Origin: Solea solea
Taxonomy: Eukaryota > Chordata > Actinopteri > Pleuronectiformes > Soleidae
Assembly (NCBI RefSeq): GCF_958295425.1
Contig: NC_081154.1
Location: forward strand, 11,153,766-11,217,765
Length of the DNA: 64,000 nucleotides
Direction: 5' to 3'
The notes under the pieces are model-generated. The model saw nothing but the letters and a program-made list of their open reading frames with translations, did no database searches and was not told the DNA's origin. Position numbers and translations under genes: made by a program. Shown in pieces: positions 1 through 11,934 of this stretch; position 1 is the stretch's first letter; the number at the start of each line of letters is the position of its first letter.

Positions 1-3000
1 TTTTGACTGATTTTGGACGACATACTATAGTATGACTTTTTCGACCGATTTTGGACGACATACTATTGGATGACTTTTTCGACCGATTTTGGACGACATA
101 CTATTGTATGACTTTTTTGACCGATTTTGGACGACATAGTATAGTATGACTTTTTTGACAGATTTTGGACGACATACTATAGTATGGCTTTTTTGATTGA
201 TTTTGGACAACATACTATAGTATGACTTTTTTGACTGATTTTGGACGACATATTATAGTATGACTTATTTGACCGATTTTGGGCAATATACTATACTATG
301 ACGTTTTTGACTGATTTTGGACGACATACTATAGTATGACTTTTTGACTGATTTTGGACAACATGGTATAGTATGACTTTTTTGACCGATTTTGGACGAC
401 ATAGTATAGTATGACTTTTTTGATTGATTTTGGACGACATACTATAGTATGACTTTTTTCACCCAGTTGGGACGACATACTATAGTATGACATTTTTCAC
501 TGATTTTGGATGACATAGTATAGTATGACTTTTTTGACTGATTTTGGACGACATGGTATAGTATGACTTTTTTGACCGATTTTGGACGACATAGTATAGT
601 ATGACTTTTTTGACTGATTTTGGACGACACACTATAGTATGACTTTTTTGACCAATTTTGGACGACATACTATAGTATGACTTTTTTGACTGATTTTGGA
701 CGACATACTATAGTATGACATTTTTCACTGATTTTGGACGACATAGTATAGTATGACTTTTTTGACTGATTTTGGACGACATGGTATAGTATGACTTTTT
801 TGACCGATTTTGGACGACATAGTATAGTATGACTTTTTTGACTGATTTTGGACGACACACTATAGTATGACTTTTTTGACCAATTTTGGACGACATACTA
901 TAGTATGACTTTTTTAACTGATTTTGGACGACATAGTATACTATGACTTTTTTTATCGATTTTGGACGACATAGTATAGTATGACTTTTTGACTGATTTT
1001 GGACGACATACTATAGTATGACTTTTTTGACCGATTTTGGACGACATACTATTGGATGACTTTTTCGACCGATTTTGGACGAAATGACATTTTTTTCCGA
1101 TTTTGGACGACATACTATACTATGATATTTTTGACGGATCTTGGACGACATACTTTACTATGACTTTTTTCACCCAGTTGGGACGACATACTATATAGTA
1201 TGACATTTTTGACTGATTTTGGACGACATACTATAGTATGACTTTTTGACTGATTTTGGACGACATACTATAGTGTGACTATTTTGACTGATTTTGGACT
1301 ACATACTATACTATGACCTTTTTGACTGATTATGGACGACATACTACAGTATGACTTTTTTTGACCAATTTTGGACGACATAGTATAGTATGACTTTTTT
1401 GACTGATTTTGGACGACATGGTATACTATGATATTTTTGACAGATCTTGGACGACATACTTTACTATGACTTTTTTTATCGATTTTGGACGACATACTAT
1501 AGTATGACTTTTTGACTGATTTTGGACGACATACTATAGTATGACTTTTTCGACCGATTTTGGACGACATACTATTGTATGACTTTTTCGACCGATTTTG
1601 GACAACATACTATTGTATGACTTTCTTGACCGATTTTGGACGACATAGTATAGTATGACTTTTTTGACTGATTTTGGACGACATACTATAGTATGGCTTT
1701 TTTGATTGATTTTGGACGACATACTATAGTATGACTTTTTGACTGATTTTGGACAACATACTATTGTATGACTTTTTTGACTGATTTTGGATGACATAGT
1801 ATACTATGACTTTTTTTTATCGATTTTGGACGACATAGTATAGTATGACTTTTTGACTGATTTTGGACAACATACTATAGTGTGACTTTTTCGACCGATT
1901 TTGGACGACATACTATTGGATGACTTTTTCGACCGATTTTGGACGACATACTATAGTATGGCTTTTTTGATTGATTTTGGACGACATACTATAGTATGAC
2001 TTTTTTGACCAATTTTGGACGACATATTATAGTATTACTTATTTGACCGATTTTGGACAATATACTATACGATGACGTTTTTGACTGATTTTGGACGACA
2101 TACTATAGTATGACTTTTTGACTGATTTTGGACGACATACTATTGTATGACTTTTTTGACCGATTTTGGACGACATAGTATAGTATGACTTTTTTGACTG
2201 ATTTTGGACGACATGGTATAGTATGACTTTTTTGACCGATTTTGGACGACATAGTATAGTATGACTTTTTTGACTGATTTTGGACGACACACTATAGTAT
2301 GACTTTTTTGACTGATTTTGGATGACATACTATAGTATGACTTTTTTGACCAATTTTGGACAACATATTATAGTATGACTTATTTGACCGATTTTGGACA
2401 ATATACTATATGATGACGTTTTTGACTGATTTTGGACGACATACTATAGTATGACTTTTTTGACTGATTTTGGACAACATACTATAGTATGACTTTTTTG
2501 ATTGATTTTGGACGACATGCTATAGTATGACTTTTTTGACCGATTTTGGACGAAATGACATTTTTGTCCGATTTTGGACGACATACTATACTATGATATT
2601 TTTGACAGATCTTGGACGACATACTTTACTATGACTTTTTTTATCGATTTTGGACGACATAGTATAGTATGACTTTTTGACTGATTTTGGACGACATACT
2701 ATAGTATGACTTTTTGACTGATTTTGGGCAACATACTATTGTATGACTTTTTTGACTGATTTTGGATGACATAGTATACTATGACTTTTTTTTATCGATT
2801 TTGGACGACATAGTATAGTATGACTTTTTGACTGATTTTGGACGACATACTATAGTATGACTTTTTCGACCGATTTTGGACGACATACTATTGGATGACT
2901 TTTTCGACCGATTTTGGACGACATACTATTGTATGACTTTTTTGACCGATTTTGGACAATATACTATACTATGACGTTTTTGACTGATTTTGGACGACAT

Positions 3001-4883
3001 ACTATAGTATGATTTTTATGACTGATTTTGGACGACATACTATACTATGATATTTTTGACGGATCTTGGACGACATACTTTACTTTGACTTTTTTCACCC
3101 AGTTGGGACGACATACTATATAGTATGACATTTTTGACTGATTTTGGACGACATAGTATAGTATGACTTTTTTGACTGATTTAGACGACATAGTATACTA
3201 TGACTTTTTTTTATCGATTTTGGACGACATAGTATAGTATGACTTTTTTGACTGATTTTGGACGACACACTATAGTATGACTTTTTTGACTGATTTTGGA
3301 CGACATACTATAGTATGACTTTTTTGACCGATTTTGGACAACATACTATACTACGACGTTTTTTGATCAATTTTGGACGACACAGTATAGTATGACATTT
3401 TTGACTGATTTTGGACGACATACTATACTATGACTTTTTTGACCGATGTTGGACAACATACAATAGTATGACTTTTTTTGACTGATTTTGGACGACATAC
3501 TATACTATGACGTTTTTTTAATTTATTTTGGACGACATAGTATAGTATGAGTTTTTTGACTGATTTTGGACGACATGGTATAGTATGACTTTTTTGACTG
3601 ATTTTGGACGACATACTATACTATGACGTTTTTTTAACCAATTTTGGACAACATACTATAGTATGGCTTCTTTGATTGATTTTGGACGACATACTATTGT
3701 ATGGCTTTTTTGACTGATTTTGGACGACATACTATAGTATGACTTTTTTGACCGATTTTGGACGACATACTATAGTATGACTTTTTTGACCGATTTTGGA
3801 CGACATACTATAGTATGACTTTTTTGATTGATTTTGGACGACACACTATACTATGACATTTTTGATTGATTTTGGACGACATACTATAGTATGACTTTTT
3901 TGACTGATTTTGGACGACATATTATAGTATGACTTTTTTGATTGATTTTGGACGAAATACTATAGTATGACTTTTTGACAGATTTTGGACAACATACTAT
4001 AGTATGACTTTTTTGACCAATTCTGGACGACATAGTTTAGTATCACTTTTTTGACCGATTTTGGACAACATACTATACTATGACATTTTTGTCCGATTTT
4101 GGAAGACATACTATATACTATGACTTTTTTGACCGATGTTGGACAACATACAATAGTATGACTTTTTTTGACTGATTTTGGACGACATACTATACTATGA
4201 CATTTTTTTAATTTATTTTGGAAGACATGGTATAGTATGACTTTTTTGACTGATTTTGGACGACATACTATTGTATGACTTTTTTGACTGATTTTGGACG
4301 ACATACTATAGTTTGACTTTTTTGACCGATTTTGGACGACATACTATAGTATGGCTTTTTTGATTGATTTTGGACGACATACTATAGTATGACTTTTTTG
4401 ACCGATGTTGGACAACATACAATAGTATGACTTTTTTTGACTGATTTTGGACGACATACTATACTATGACGTTTTTTAATTTATTTTGGACGACATGGTA
4501 TAGTATGACTTTTTTGACTGATTTTGGACGACATACTATTGTATGACTTTTTTTACCAATTTTGGAAGACAAAGTATAATATGACTTTTTTGACCGATTT
4601 TGAACGACATACTATAGTATGGCTTTTTTGATTGATTTTGGACGACATACTATCGTATGACTTTTTTTGTCCGATTTTGGACGACATACTATACTATGAC
4701 ATTTTTGATTGATTTTGGACGACATACTATAGTATGACTTTTTTGACTGATTTTGGACGACATACTATATAGTACGACTTTTTTGATTGATTTTGGACGA
4801 CATACTATAGTATGACTTTTTGACAGATTTTGGACAACATACTATAGTATGACGTTTTTGACTGATGTTCGACGACATACTAT
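1..4883 (-). repeat. Satellite arm in reverse orientation, more divergent
   Basis: Units here read as the reverse complement of the later arm (TTTTGACTGATTTTGGACGA followed by the CATACTATAGTATG core). They are more heterogeneous than the plus arm. There are spaced variants with CTATATAGTA, derivatives with TTTATCGATTTTGG, derivatives with CACCCAGTTGGG, and a locally amplified derivative with AATTTATTTTGG near 3520-4490. Greater divergence and the mixture of variant types suggest an older, less homogenised section. Confidence 0.93.
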
Positions 4884-4904
4884 GTCTTGATGATTTGGAA
4901 CAAT

Positions 4905-5010
4905 TTAGAACTAAATGGTTGGTGTAGTGGATAGCACTTTTGCCTTAAACACAGAAGACCCGAGTTCAAGCCCTGGTTGGAACAAGTGCCTTCTGCAATC
5001 CTGAGAATTG
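4905..5010 (+). mobile_element. Degenerate tRNA-derived SINE head inside the satellite
   Basis: A non-satellite insert contains TTGGTGTAGTGGATAGCA (A-box-like), then AGACCCGAGTTCAAGCCC (B-box-like) and GGTTGGAACAAGTGCCTTCT. It aligns by eye with the head of the better-preserved SINE at 6214-6594 but stops after about 90 bp and is more mutated, so it is probably an older 5' fragment. Edges are approximate. Confidence 0.7.
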
Positions 5011-5024
5011 TTGGTGTTAATTGA

Positions 5025-5311
5025 GATGATATACTATACTATGAGCTCTTTGAACAATTTTTGACGACATACTATACTATGACTTTTTTGACCAATTTTG
5101 GACGACATACTATAGTATGACATTTTTGACCGATTTTGGACGACATACTATAGTATGACTCTTTTGACCGATTTTGGACGACATAGTATTGTATCACTTT
5201 TTTGACTGATTTTGGACGACATAGTATAGTAAGACTTTTTTGACCGATTTTCGACGACATACTATAGTATTACTATTTTGACAGATTTTTGACGTCATAC
5301 TATACTATGTC
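5025..5311 (-). repeat. Last reverse-orientation satellite units before the orientation switch
   Basis: About seven 38-bp units resume in reverse orientation after the SINE fragment. They stop abruptly at CATACTATACTATGTCG near 5311. Confidence 0.9.
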
Positions 5312-5406
5312 GTAGTGGGTCTGTTGTCTAAAAGGCAAGAGTTTTCCCACTACAACAGCCTTGTTGACTGATTCTTTTGTATGTTGTCCGAAATGACACT
5401 AAAACA
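5312..5406. other. Unique spacer with a hairpin at the centre of the inverted satellite
   Basis: These 95 bp separate minus-oriented from plus-oriented units. GTAGTGGG (5312-5319) and CCCACTAC (5346-5353) form a perfect 8-bp inverted repeat around a 26-bp loop. The rest (TTGTTGACTGATTC and TATGTTGTCCGAAATGACAC) only weakly recalls the satellite. No ORF and no recognised element. Confidence 0.75.
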
Positions 5407-6213
5407 TCATAGTATAGTATGTCGTCCAACATCAATCAAAAAAGTCATACTATAGTATGTCGTCCAAAATCGGTCAAAAAAGTCATAGTATAGTCTGTTG
5501 TCCAAAATCGGTCAAAAATCTCATACTATAGTATGTCGTCCAAAATCTGTCAAAAAACGTCATAGTATAGTATGTCGTCGTAAATCGGTCAAATAAGTCA
5601 TAGTATTGTATGTTGTCCAAAATCGGTCAAAAAAGTCATACTATACTATGTCGTCCAAAATCAGTCGAAAAAGTCATACTATAGTTTGTCGTCCAAAATT
5701 GGTCAAAAATTCATACTAAACTATGTCTTCCAAAATCGGTCAAAAAACGTCATACTATACTATTTCGTCCAAAATTGGTCAAAAAAGTCATACTATACTA
5801 TGTCGTCCATAATCGGTCAAAAAAGTCATACTATACTATGTCGTCCAAAATCGGTCAAAAAAGTCATACTATACTATGTCGTCCAAAATTGGTCAAAAAA
5901 GTCATACTATACCTTGTCGTCCAAAATCAGTCAATAAAGTCATACAATAGTATGTTGTCCAAAATCGGTCGAAAAAGTCATACTATACTATGTAGTCCAA
6001 AATCAATCAAAAAAGTCATACTATACTATGTCGTCCAAAATTGGTCAAAAAAGTCATACAATAGTATGTCGTCCAAAATCGATAAAAAAAAGTCATAGTA
6101 TAGTATGTTGTCGAAAATCGGTTAAAAAAGTCATACTATACTATGTCGTCCAAAATCAGTCAAAAAAGTCATACTATAGTATGTCGGTCAAAAAACGTCA
6201 TACTATACTATGT

Positions 6214-6594
6214 GGGCCACACGGTGGTGTAGTGGTTAGCACTCTCGCCTTGCAGCGAGAAGACCCGGGTTCGAGCCCCGGTTGGAACAAGGGCCTTTCT
6301 GCATGGAGTTTGCATGTTCTCCCCGTGTGTGCGTGGGTTCTCTCCGGGTACTCCGGCTTCCTCCCACGGTCCAAAAACATGCAATGTGGGGATAGGTAAA
6401 TTGGACACTCCAAATTGACCATAGGAGTGAGTGTGAGAGTGACTGGTTGTTTGTCTCTATCTGTGTGTGGCCCTGCGATGGACTGGCGAACTGTCCAGGG
6501 TGTACCCCGCCTATCGCCCGATGTAGCTGAGATTGGCACAGCACCCCCTGCGACCCTCTGGCAGAGGAGAGGATAAAGCGGTAGATGATGACTG
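6214..6594 (+). mobile_element. tRNA-derived SINE inserted in the satellite, with 12-bp target duplication
   Basis: A roughly 381-bp insert starts GGGCCACACGGTGGTGTAG. It has a tRNA-like head with A box (TGGTGTAGTGGTTAGCA) and B box (GGGTTCGAGCCCCGG), both RNA polymerase III promoter elements. A long body follows (CATGTTCTCCCCGTGTGTGC, CTCCGGCTTCCTCCCACGG, AACTGTCCAGGGTGTACCC), and the tail ends GGATAAAGCGGTAGATGATG. The satellite sequence ACTATACTATGT occurs on both sides (6202-6213 and 6595-6606), a 12-bp target-site duplication. Copies of the same body lie at 27712-27966 (-), 43711-43955 (+) and, as a short tail, near 48553-48592 (-). The long ORFs on either strand here are read-through of the element, not genes. 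Confidence 0.9.
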
Positions 6595-7020
6595 ACTATA
6601 CTATGTCGTCCAAAATCGGTCAAAAAAGTCATACTGTACTATGTCGTCCAAAATCAGTCAAAAAAGTCATACAATAGTATGTCGTCCAAAATTGGTCAAA
6701 AAACGTCATAGTATAGTATGTGGTCCAAAATCGGTCAAAAAAGTCATACTATAGTATGTCGTCCAAAATCGGTCAAAAAAGTCATACTATACTATGTCGT
6801 CCAAAATCGGTCAAAAAAGTCATACTATACTATGTCGTCCAAAATCAGTCAAAAAAGTCATACTATACTATGTCGTCCAAAATCGGTCAAAAAAGTCATA
6901 CTATACTATGTCGTCCAAAATTGGTCAAAAAAGTCATACTATACTATGTCGTCCAAAATCAGTCAATAAAGTCATACAATAGTATGTTGTCCAAAATCGG
7001 TCGAAAAAGTCATACTATAC

Positions 7021-9160
7021 TATGTCGTCCAAAATCGATAAAAAAAAAGTCATAGTATAGTAAGTCGTCGAAAATCGGTCAAAAAAGTCATACTATACTA
7101 TGTCATCCAAAATCAGTCAAAAAAGTCATACAATAGTATGTCGTCCAAAATTGGTCAAAAAACGTCATAGTATAGTATGTGGTCCAAAATCGGCCAAAAA
7201 AGTCATACTATACTATGTCGTCCAAAATCAGTCAAAAAAGTCATAGTATAGTATGTCGTCCAAAATCGGTCAAAAAACGTCATAGTATAGTATGTTGTCC
7301 AAAATCGGTCGAAAAAGTCATACTATAGTATGTCGTCCAAAATCAATCGAAAAAGTCATACTATAGTATGTCGTCCAAAATTGTTCAAAAAAGTCATAGT
7401 ATAGTATGTCGTCGAAAATCGGTCAAAAAAGTCATACTATACTATGTCGTCCAAAATCAGTCAAAAAAGTCATACAATAGTATGTTGTCCAAAATCGGTC
7501 AAAAAACGTCATAGTATAGTATGTCGTCCAAAATCGGTCAAAAAAGTCATACTATACTATGTCGTCCAAAATCGGTCAAAAAAGTCATACTATAGTATGT
7601 CGTCCAAAATCAATCAAAGAAGTCATACTATAGTATGTCGTCCAAAATCGGTCAAAAAAGTCATACTATACTATGTCGTCCAAAATCGGTCAAAAAAGTC
7701 ATACTATACTATGTCGTCCAAAATCAGTCAAAAAAGTCATACTGTACTATGTCGTCCATAATCGGTCAAAAAAGTCATACTATACTATGTCGTCCAAAAT
7801 CGGTCAAAAAAGTCATAGTATAGTAAGTTGTCCAAAATCGGTCAAAAAAGTCATACTATAGTATGTCGTCCAAAATCAATCAAAAAAGTCATACTATAGT
7901 ATGTCGTCCATAATCGGTCAAAAAAGTCATACTATACTATGTCGTCCAAAATCGGTCAAAAAAGTCATACTATAGTATGTCGTCCAAAATCGGTCAAAAA
8001 AGTCATACTATACTATGTCGTCCAAAATCAGTCAATAAAGTCATACAATAGTATGTTGTCCAAAATCGGTCGAAAAAGTCATACTATACTATGTCGTCCA
8101 AAATCGATAAAAAAAAAGTCATAGTATAGTAAGTCGTCGAAAATCGGTCAAAAAAGTCATACTATACTATGTCATCCAAAATCAGTCAAAAAAGTCATAC
8201 AATAGTATGTCGTCCAAAATTGGTCAAAAAACGTCATAGTATAGTATGTGGTCCAAAATCGGCCAAAAAAGTCATACTATACTATGTCGTCCAAAATCAG
8301 TCAAAAAAGTCATAGTATAGTATGTCGTCCAAAATCGGTCAAAAAACGTCATAGTATAGTATGTTGTCCAAAATCGGTCGAAAAAGTCATACTATAGTAT
8401 GTCGTCCAAAATCAATCGAAAAAGTCATACTATAGTATGTCGTCCAAAATTGTTCAAAAAAGTCATAGTATAGTATGTCGTCGAAAATCGGTCAAAAAAG
8501 TCATACTATACTATGTCGTCCAAAATCAGTCAAAAAAGTCATACAATAGTATGTTGTCCAAAATCGGTCAAAAAACGTCATAGTATAGTATGTCGTCCAA
8601 AATCGGTCAAAAAAGTCATACTATACTATGTCGTCCAAAATCGGTCAAAAAAGTCATACTATAGTATGTCGTCCAAAATCAATCAAAGAAGTCATACTAT
8701 AGTATGTCGTCCAAAATCGGTCAAAAAAGTCATACTATACTATGTCGTCCAAAATCGGTCAAAAAAGTCATACTATACTATGTCGTCCAAAATCAGTCAA
8801 AAAAGTCATACTGTACTATGTCGTCCATAATCGGTCAAAAAAGTCATACTATACTATGTCGTCCAAAATCGGTCAAAAAAGTCATACTATACTATGTCGT
8901 CCAAAATTGGTCAAAAAAGTCATACTATACTATGTCGTCCAAAATCAATCAAAGAAGTCATACTATAGTATGTCGTCCAAAATCGGTCAAAAAAGTCATA
9001 CTATACTATGTCGTCCAAAATCAGTCAAAAAAGTCATACTATACTATGTCGTCCAAAATCGGTCAAAAAAGTCATACTATAGTATGTCGTCCAAAATTGG
9101 TCAAAAAGTCATAGTATAGTATGTCGTCCAAAATCGGTCAAAAAACGTCATAGTATAGTA
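7021..9160 (+). repeat. Higher-order satellite duplication, 1,069-bp offset
   Basis: The block around 7021-7780 reappears 1,069 bp downstream with the same ordered set of unit variants, including the long CGATAAAAAAAAA unit, the TAAGTCGTCG unit and the GTACTATGTCGTCCATAATC unit. The same block recurs 3,086 bp further on, around 11190-11940. Confidence 0.8.
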
Positions 9161-11934
9161 TGTTGTCCAAAATCGGTCGAAAAAGTCATACTATAGTATG
9201 TCGTCCAAAATCAATCAAAAAAGTCATACTATAGTATGTCGTCCAAAATTGTTCAAAAAAGTCATAGTATAGTATGTTGTCGAAAATCGGTCAAAAAAGT
9301 CATACTATACTATGTCGTCCAAGATCAGTCAAAAAAGTCATACAATAGTATGTTGTCCAAAATCGGTCAAAAAACGTCATAGTATAGTATGTCGTCCAAA
9401 ATCGGTCAAAAAAGTCATACTATACTATGTCGTCCAAAATCAATCAAAAAAGTCATACTATAGTATGTCGTCCAAAATCAATCAAAGAAGTCATACTATA
9501 GTATGTCGTCCAAAATCGGTCAAAAAAGTCATACTATACTATGTCGTCCAAAATTGGTCAAAAAAGTCATACTATACTATGTCATCCAAAATCTGTCAAA
9601 AAAGTCATACTATAGTATGTCGTCCAAAATTGGTAAAAAACGTCATAGTATAGTATGTGGTCCAAAATCGGCCAAAAAAGTCATACTATACTATGTCGTC
9701 CAAAATCAGTCAAAAAAGTCATACTATACTATGTCGTCCAAAATCGGTCAAAAAAGTCATACTATAGTATGTCGTCCAAAATTGGTCAAAAAGTCATAGT
9801 ATAGTATGTCGTCCAAAATCGGTCAAAAAACGTCATAGTATAGTATGTTGTCCAAAATCGGTCGAAAAAGTCATACTATAGTATGTCGTCCAAAATCAAT
9901 CAAAAAAGTCATACTATAGTATGTCGTCCAAAATTGTTCAAAAAAGTCATAGTATAGTATGTTGTCGAAAATCGGTCAAAAAAGTCATACTATACTATGT
10001 CGTCCAAGATCAGTCAAAAAAGTCATACAATAGTATGTTGTCCAAAATCGGTCAAAAAACGTCATAGTATAGTATGTCGTCCAAAATCGGTCAAAAAAGT
10101 CATACTATACTATGTCGTCCAAAATCAATCAAAAAAGTCATACTATAGTATGTCGTCCAAAATCAATCAAAGAAGTCATACTATAGTATGTCGTCCAAAA
10201 TTGGTCAAAAAAGTCATACTATACTATGTCGTCCAAAATTGGTCAAAAAAGTCATACTATACTATGTCGTCCAAAATCGGTCAAAAAAGTCATACTATAG
10301 TATGTCGTCCAAAATCAATCAAAAAAGTCATACTATAGTATGTCGTCCAAAATCGGTCAAAAAAGTCATACTATACTATGTCGTCCAAAATCGGTCAATA
10401 AAGTCATACTATAGTATGTCGTCCAAAATAGGTCAAAAAAGTCATACTATACTATGTCGTCCAAAATCAATCAAAAAAGTCATACAATAGTATGTTGTCC
10501 AAAATCGGTCAAAAAACGTCATAGTATAGTATGTCGTCCAAAATCGGTCAAAAAAGTCATACTATAGTATGTCGTCCAAAATCAATCAAAGAAGTCATAC
10601 TATAGTATGTCGTCCAAAATCGGTCAAAAAAGTCATACTATAGTATGTCGTCCAAAATCGGTCAAAAAAGTCATACTATAGTATGTCGTCCAAAATCAAT
10701 CAAAGAAGTCATACTATAGTATGTCGTCCAAAATCGGTCAAAAAAGTCATACTATACTATGTCGTCCAAAATCGGTCAAAAAAGTCATACTATACTATGT
10801 CGTCCAAAATCAGTCAAAAAAGTCATACTGTACTATGTCGTCCATAATCGGTCAAAAAAGTCATACTATACTATGTCGTCCAAAATCGGTCAAAAAAGTC
10901 ATAGTATAGTAAGTTGTCCAAAATCGGTCAAAAAAGTCATACTATAGTATGTCGTCCAAAATCAATCAAAAAAGTCATACTATAGTATGTCGTCCATAAT
11001 CGGTCAAAAAAGTCATACTATACTATGTCGTCCAAAATCGGTCAAAAAAGTCATACTATACTATGTCGTCCAAAATTGGTCAAAAAAGTCATACTATACT
11101 ATGTCGTCCAAAATCAGTCAATAAAGTCATACAATAGTATGTTGTCCAAAATCGGTCGAAAAAGTCATACTATACTATGTCGTCCAAAATCGATAAAAAA
11201 AAAGTCATAGTATAGTAAGTCGTCGAAAATCAGTCAAAAAAGTCATACTATACTATGTCATCCAAAATCAGTCAAAAAAGTCATACAATAGTATGTCGTC
11301 CAAAATTGGTCAAAAAACGTCATAGTATAGTATGTGGTCCAAAATCGGCCAAAAAATTCATACTATACTATGTCGTCCAAAATCAGTCAAAAAAGTCATA
11401 GTATAGTATGTCGTCCAAAATCGGTCAAAAAACGTCATAGTATAGTATGTTGTCCAAAATCGGTCGAAAAAGTCATACTATAGTATGTCGTCCAAAATCA
11501 ATCGAAAAAGTCATACTATAGTATGTCGTCCAAAATTGTTCAAAAAAGTCATAGTATAGTATGTCGTCGAAAATCGGTCAAAAAAGTCATACTATACTAT
11601 GTCGTCCAAAATCAGTCAAAAAAGTCATACAATAGTATGTTGTCCAAAATCGGTCAAAAAACGTCATAGTATAGTATGTCGTCCAAAATCGGTCAAAAAA
11701 GTCATACTATACTATGTCGTCCAAAATCGGTCAAAAAAGTCATACTATAGTATGTCGTCCAAAATCAATCAAAGAAGTCATACTATAGTATGTCGTCCAA
11801 AATCGGTCAAAAAAGTCATACTATACTATGTCGTCCAAAATCGGTCAAAAAAGTCATACTATACTATGTCGTCCAAAATCAGTCAAAAAAGTCATACTGT
11901 ACTATGTCGTCCATAATCGGTCAAAAAAGTCATA

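Noticed and set aside
6214..6300. Functional tRNA gene suggested by A and B boxes
   Set aside because: The tRNA-like head is continuous with a SINE body and tail seen in other copies. I could not fold a full cloverleaf by eye.
6198..6632. 144-codon minus-strand ORF and the overlapping 123-codon plus ORF
   Set aside because: Both are read-through of the SINE into flanking satellite.
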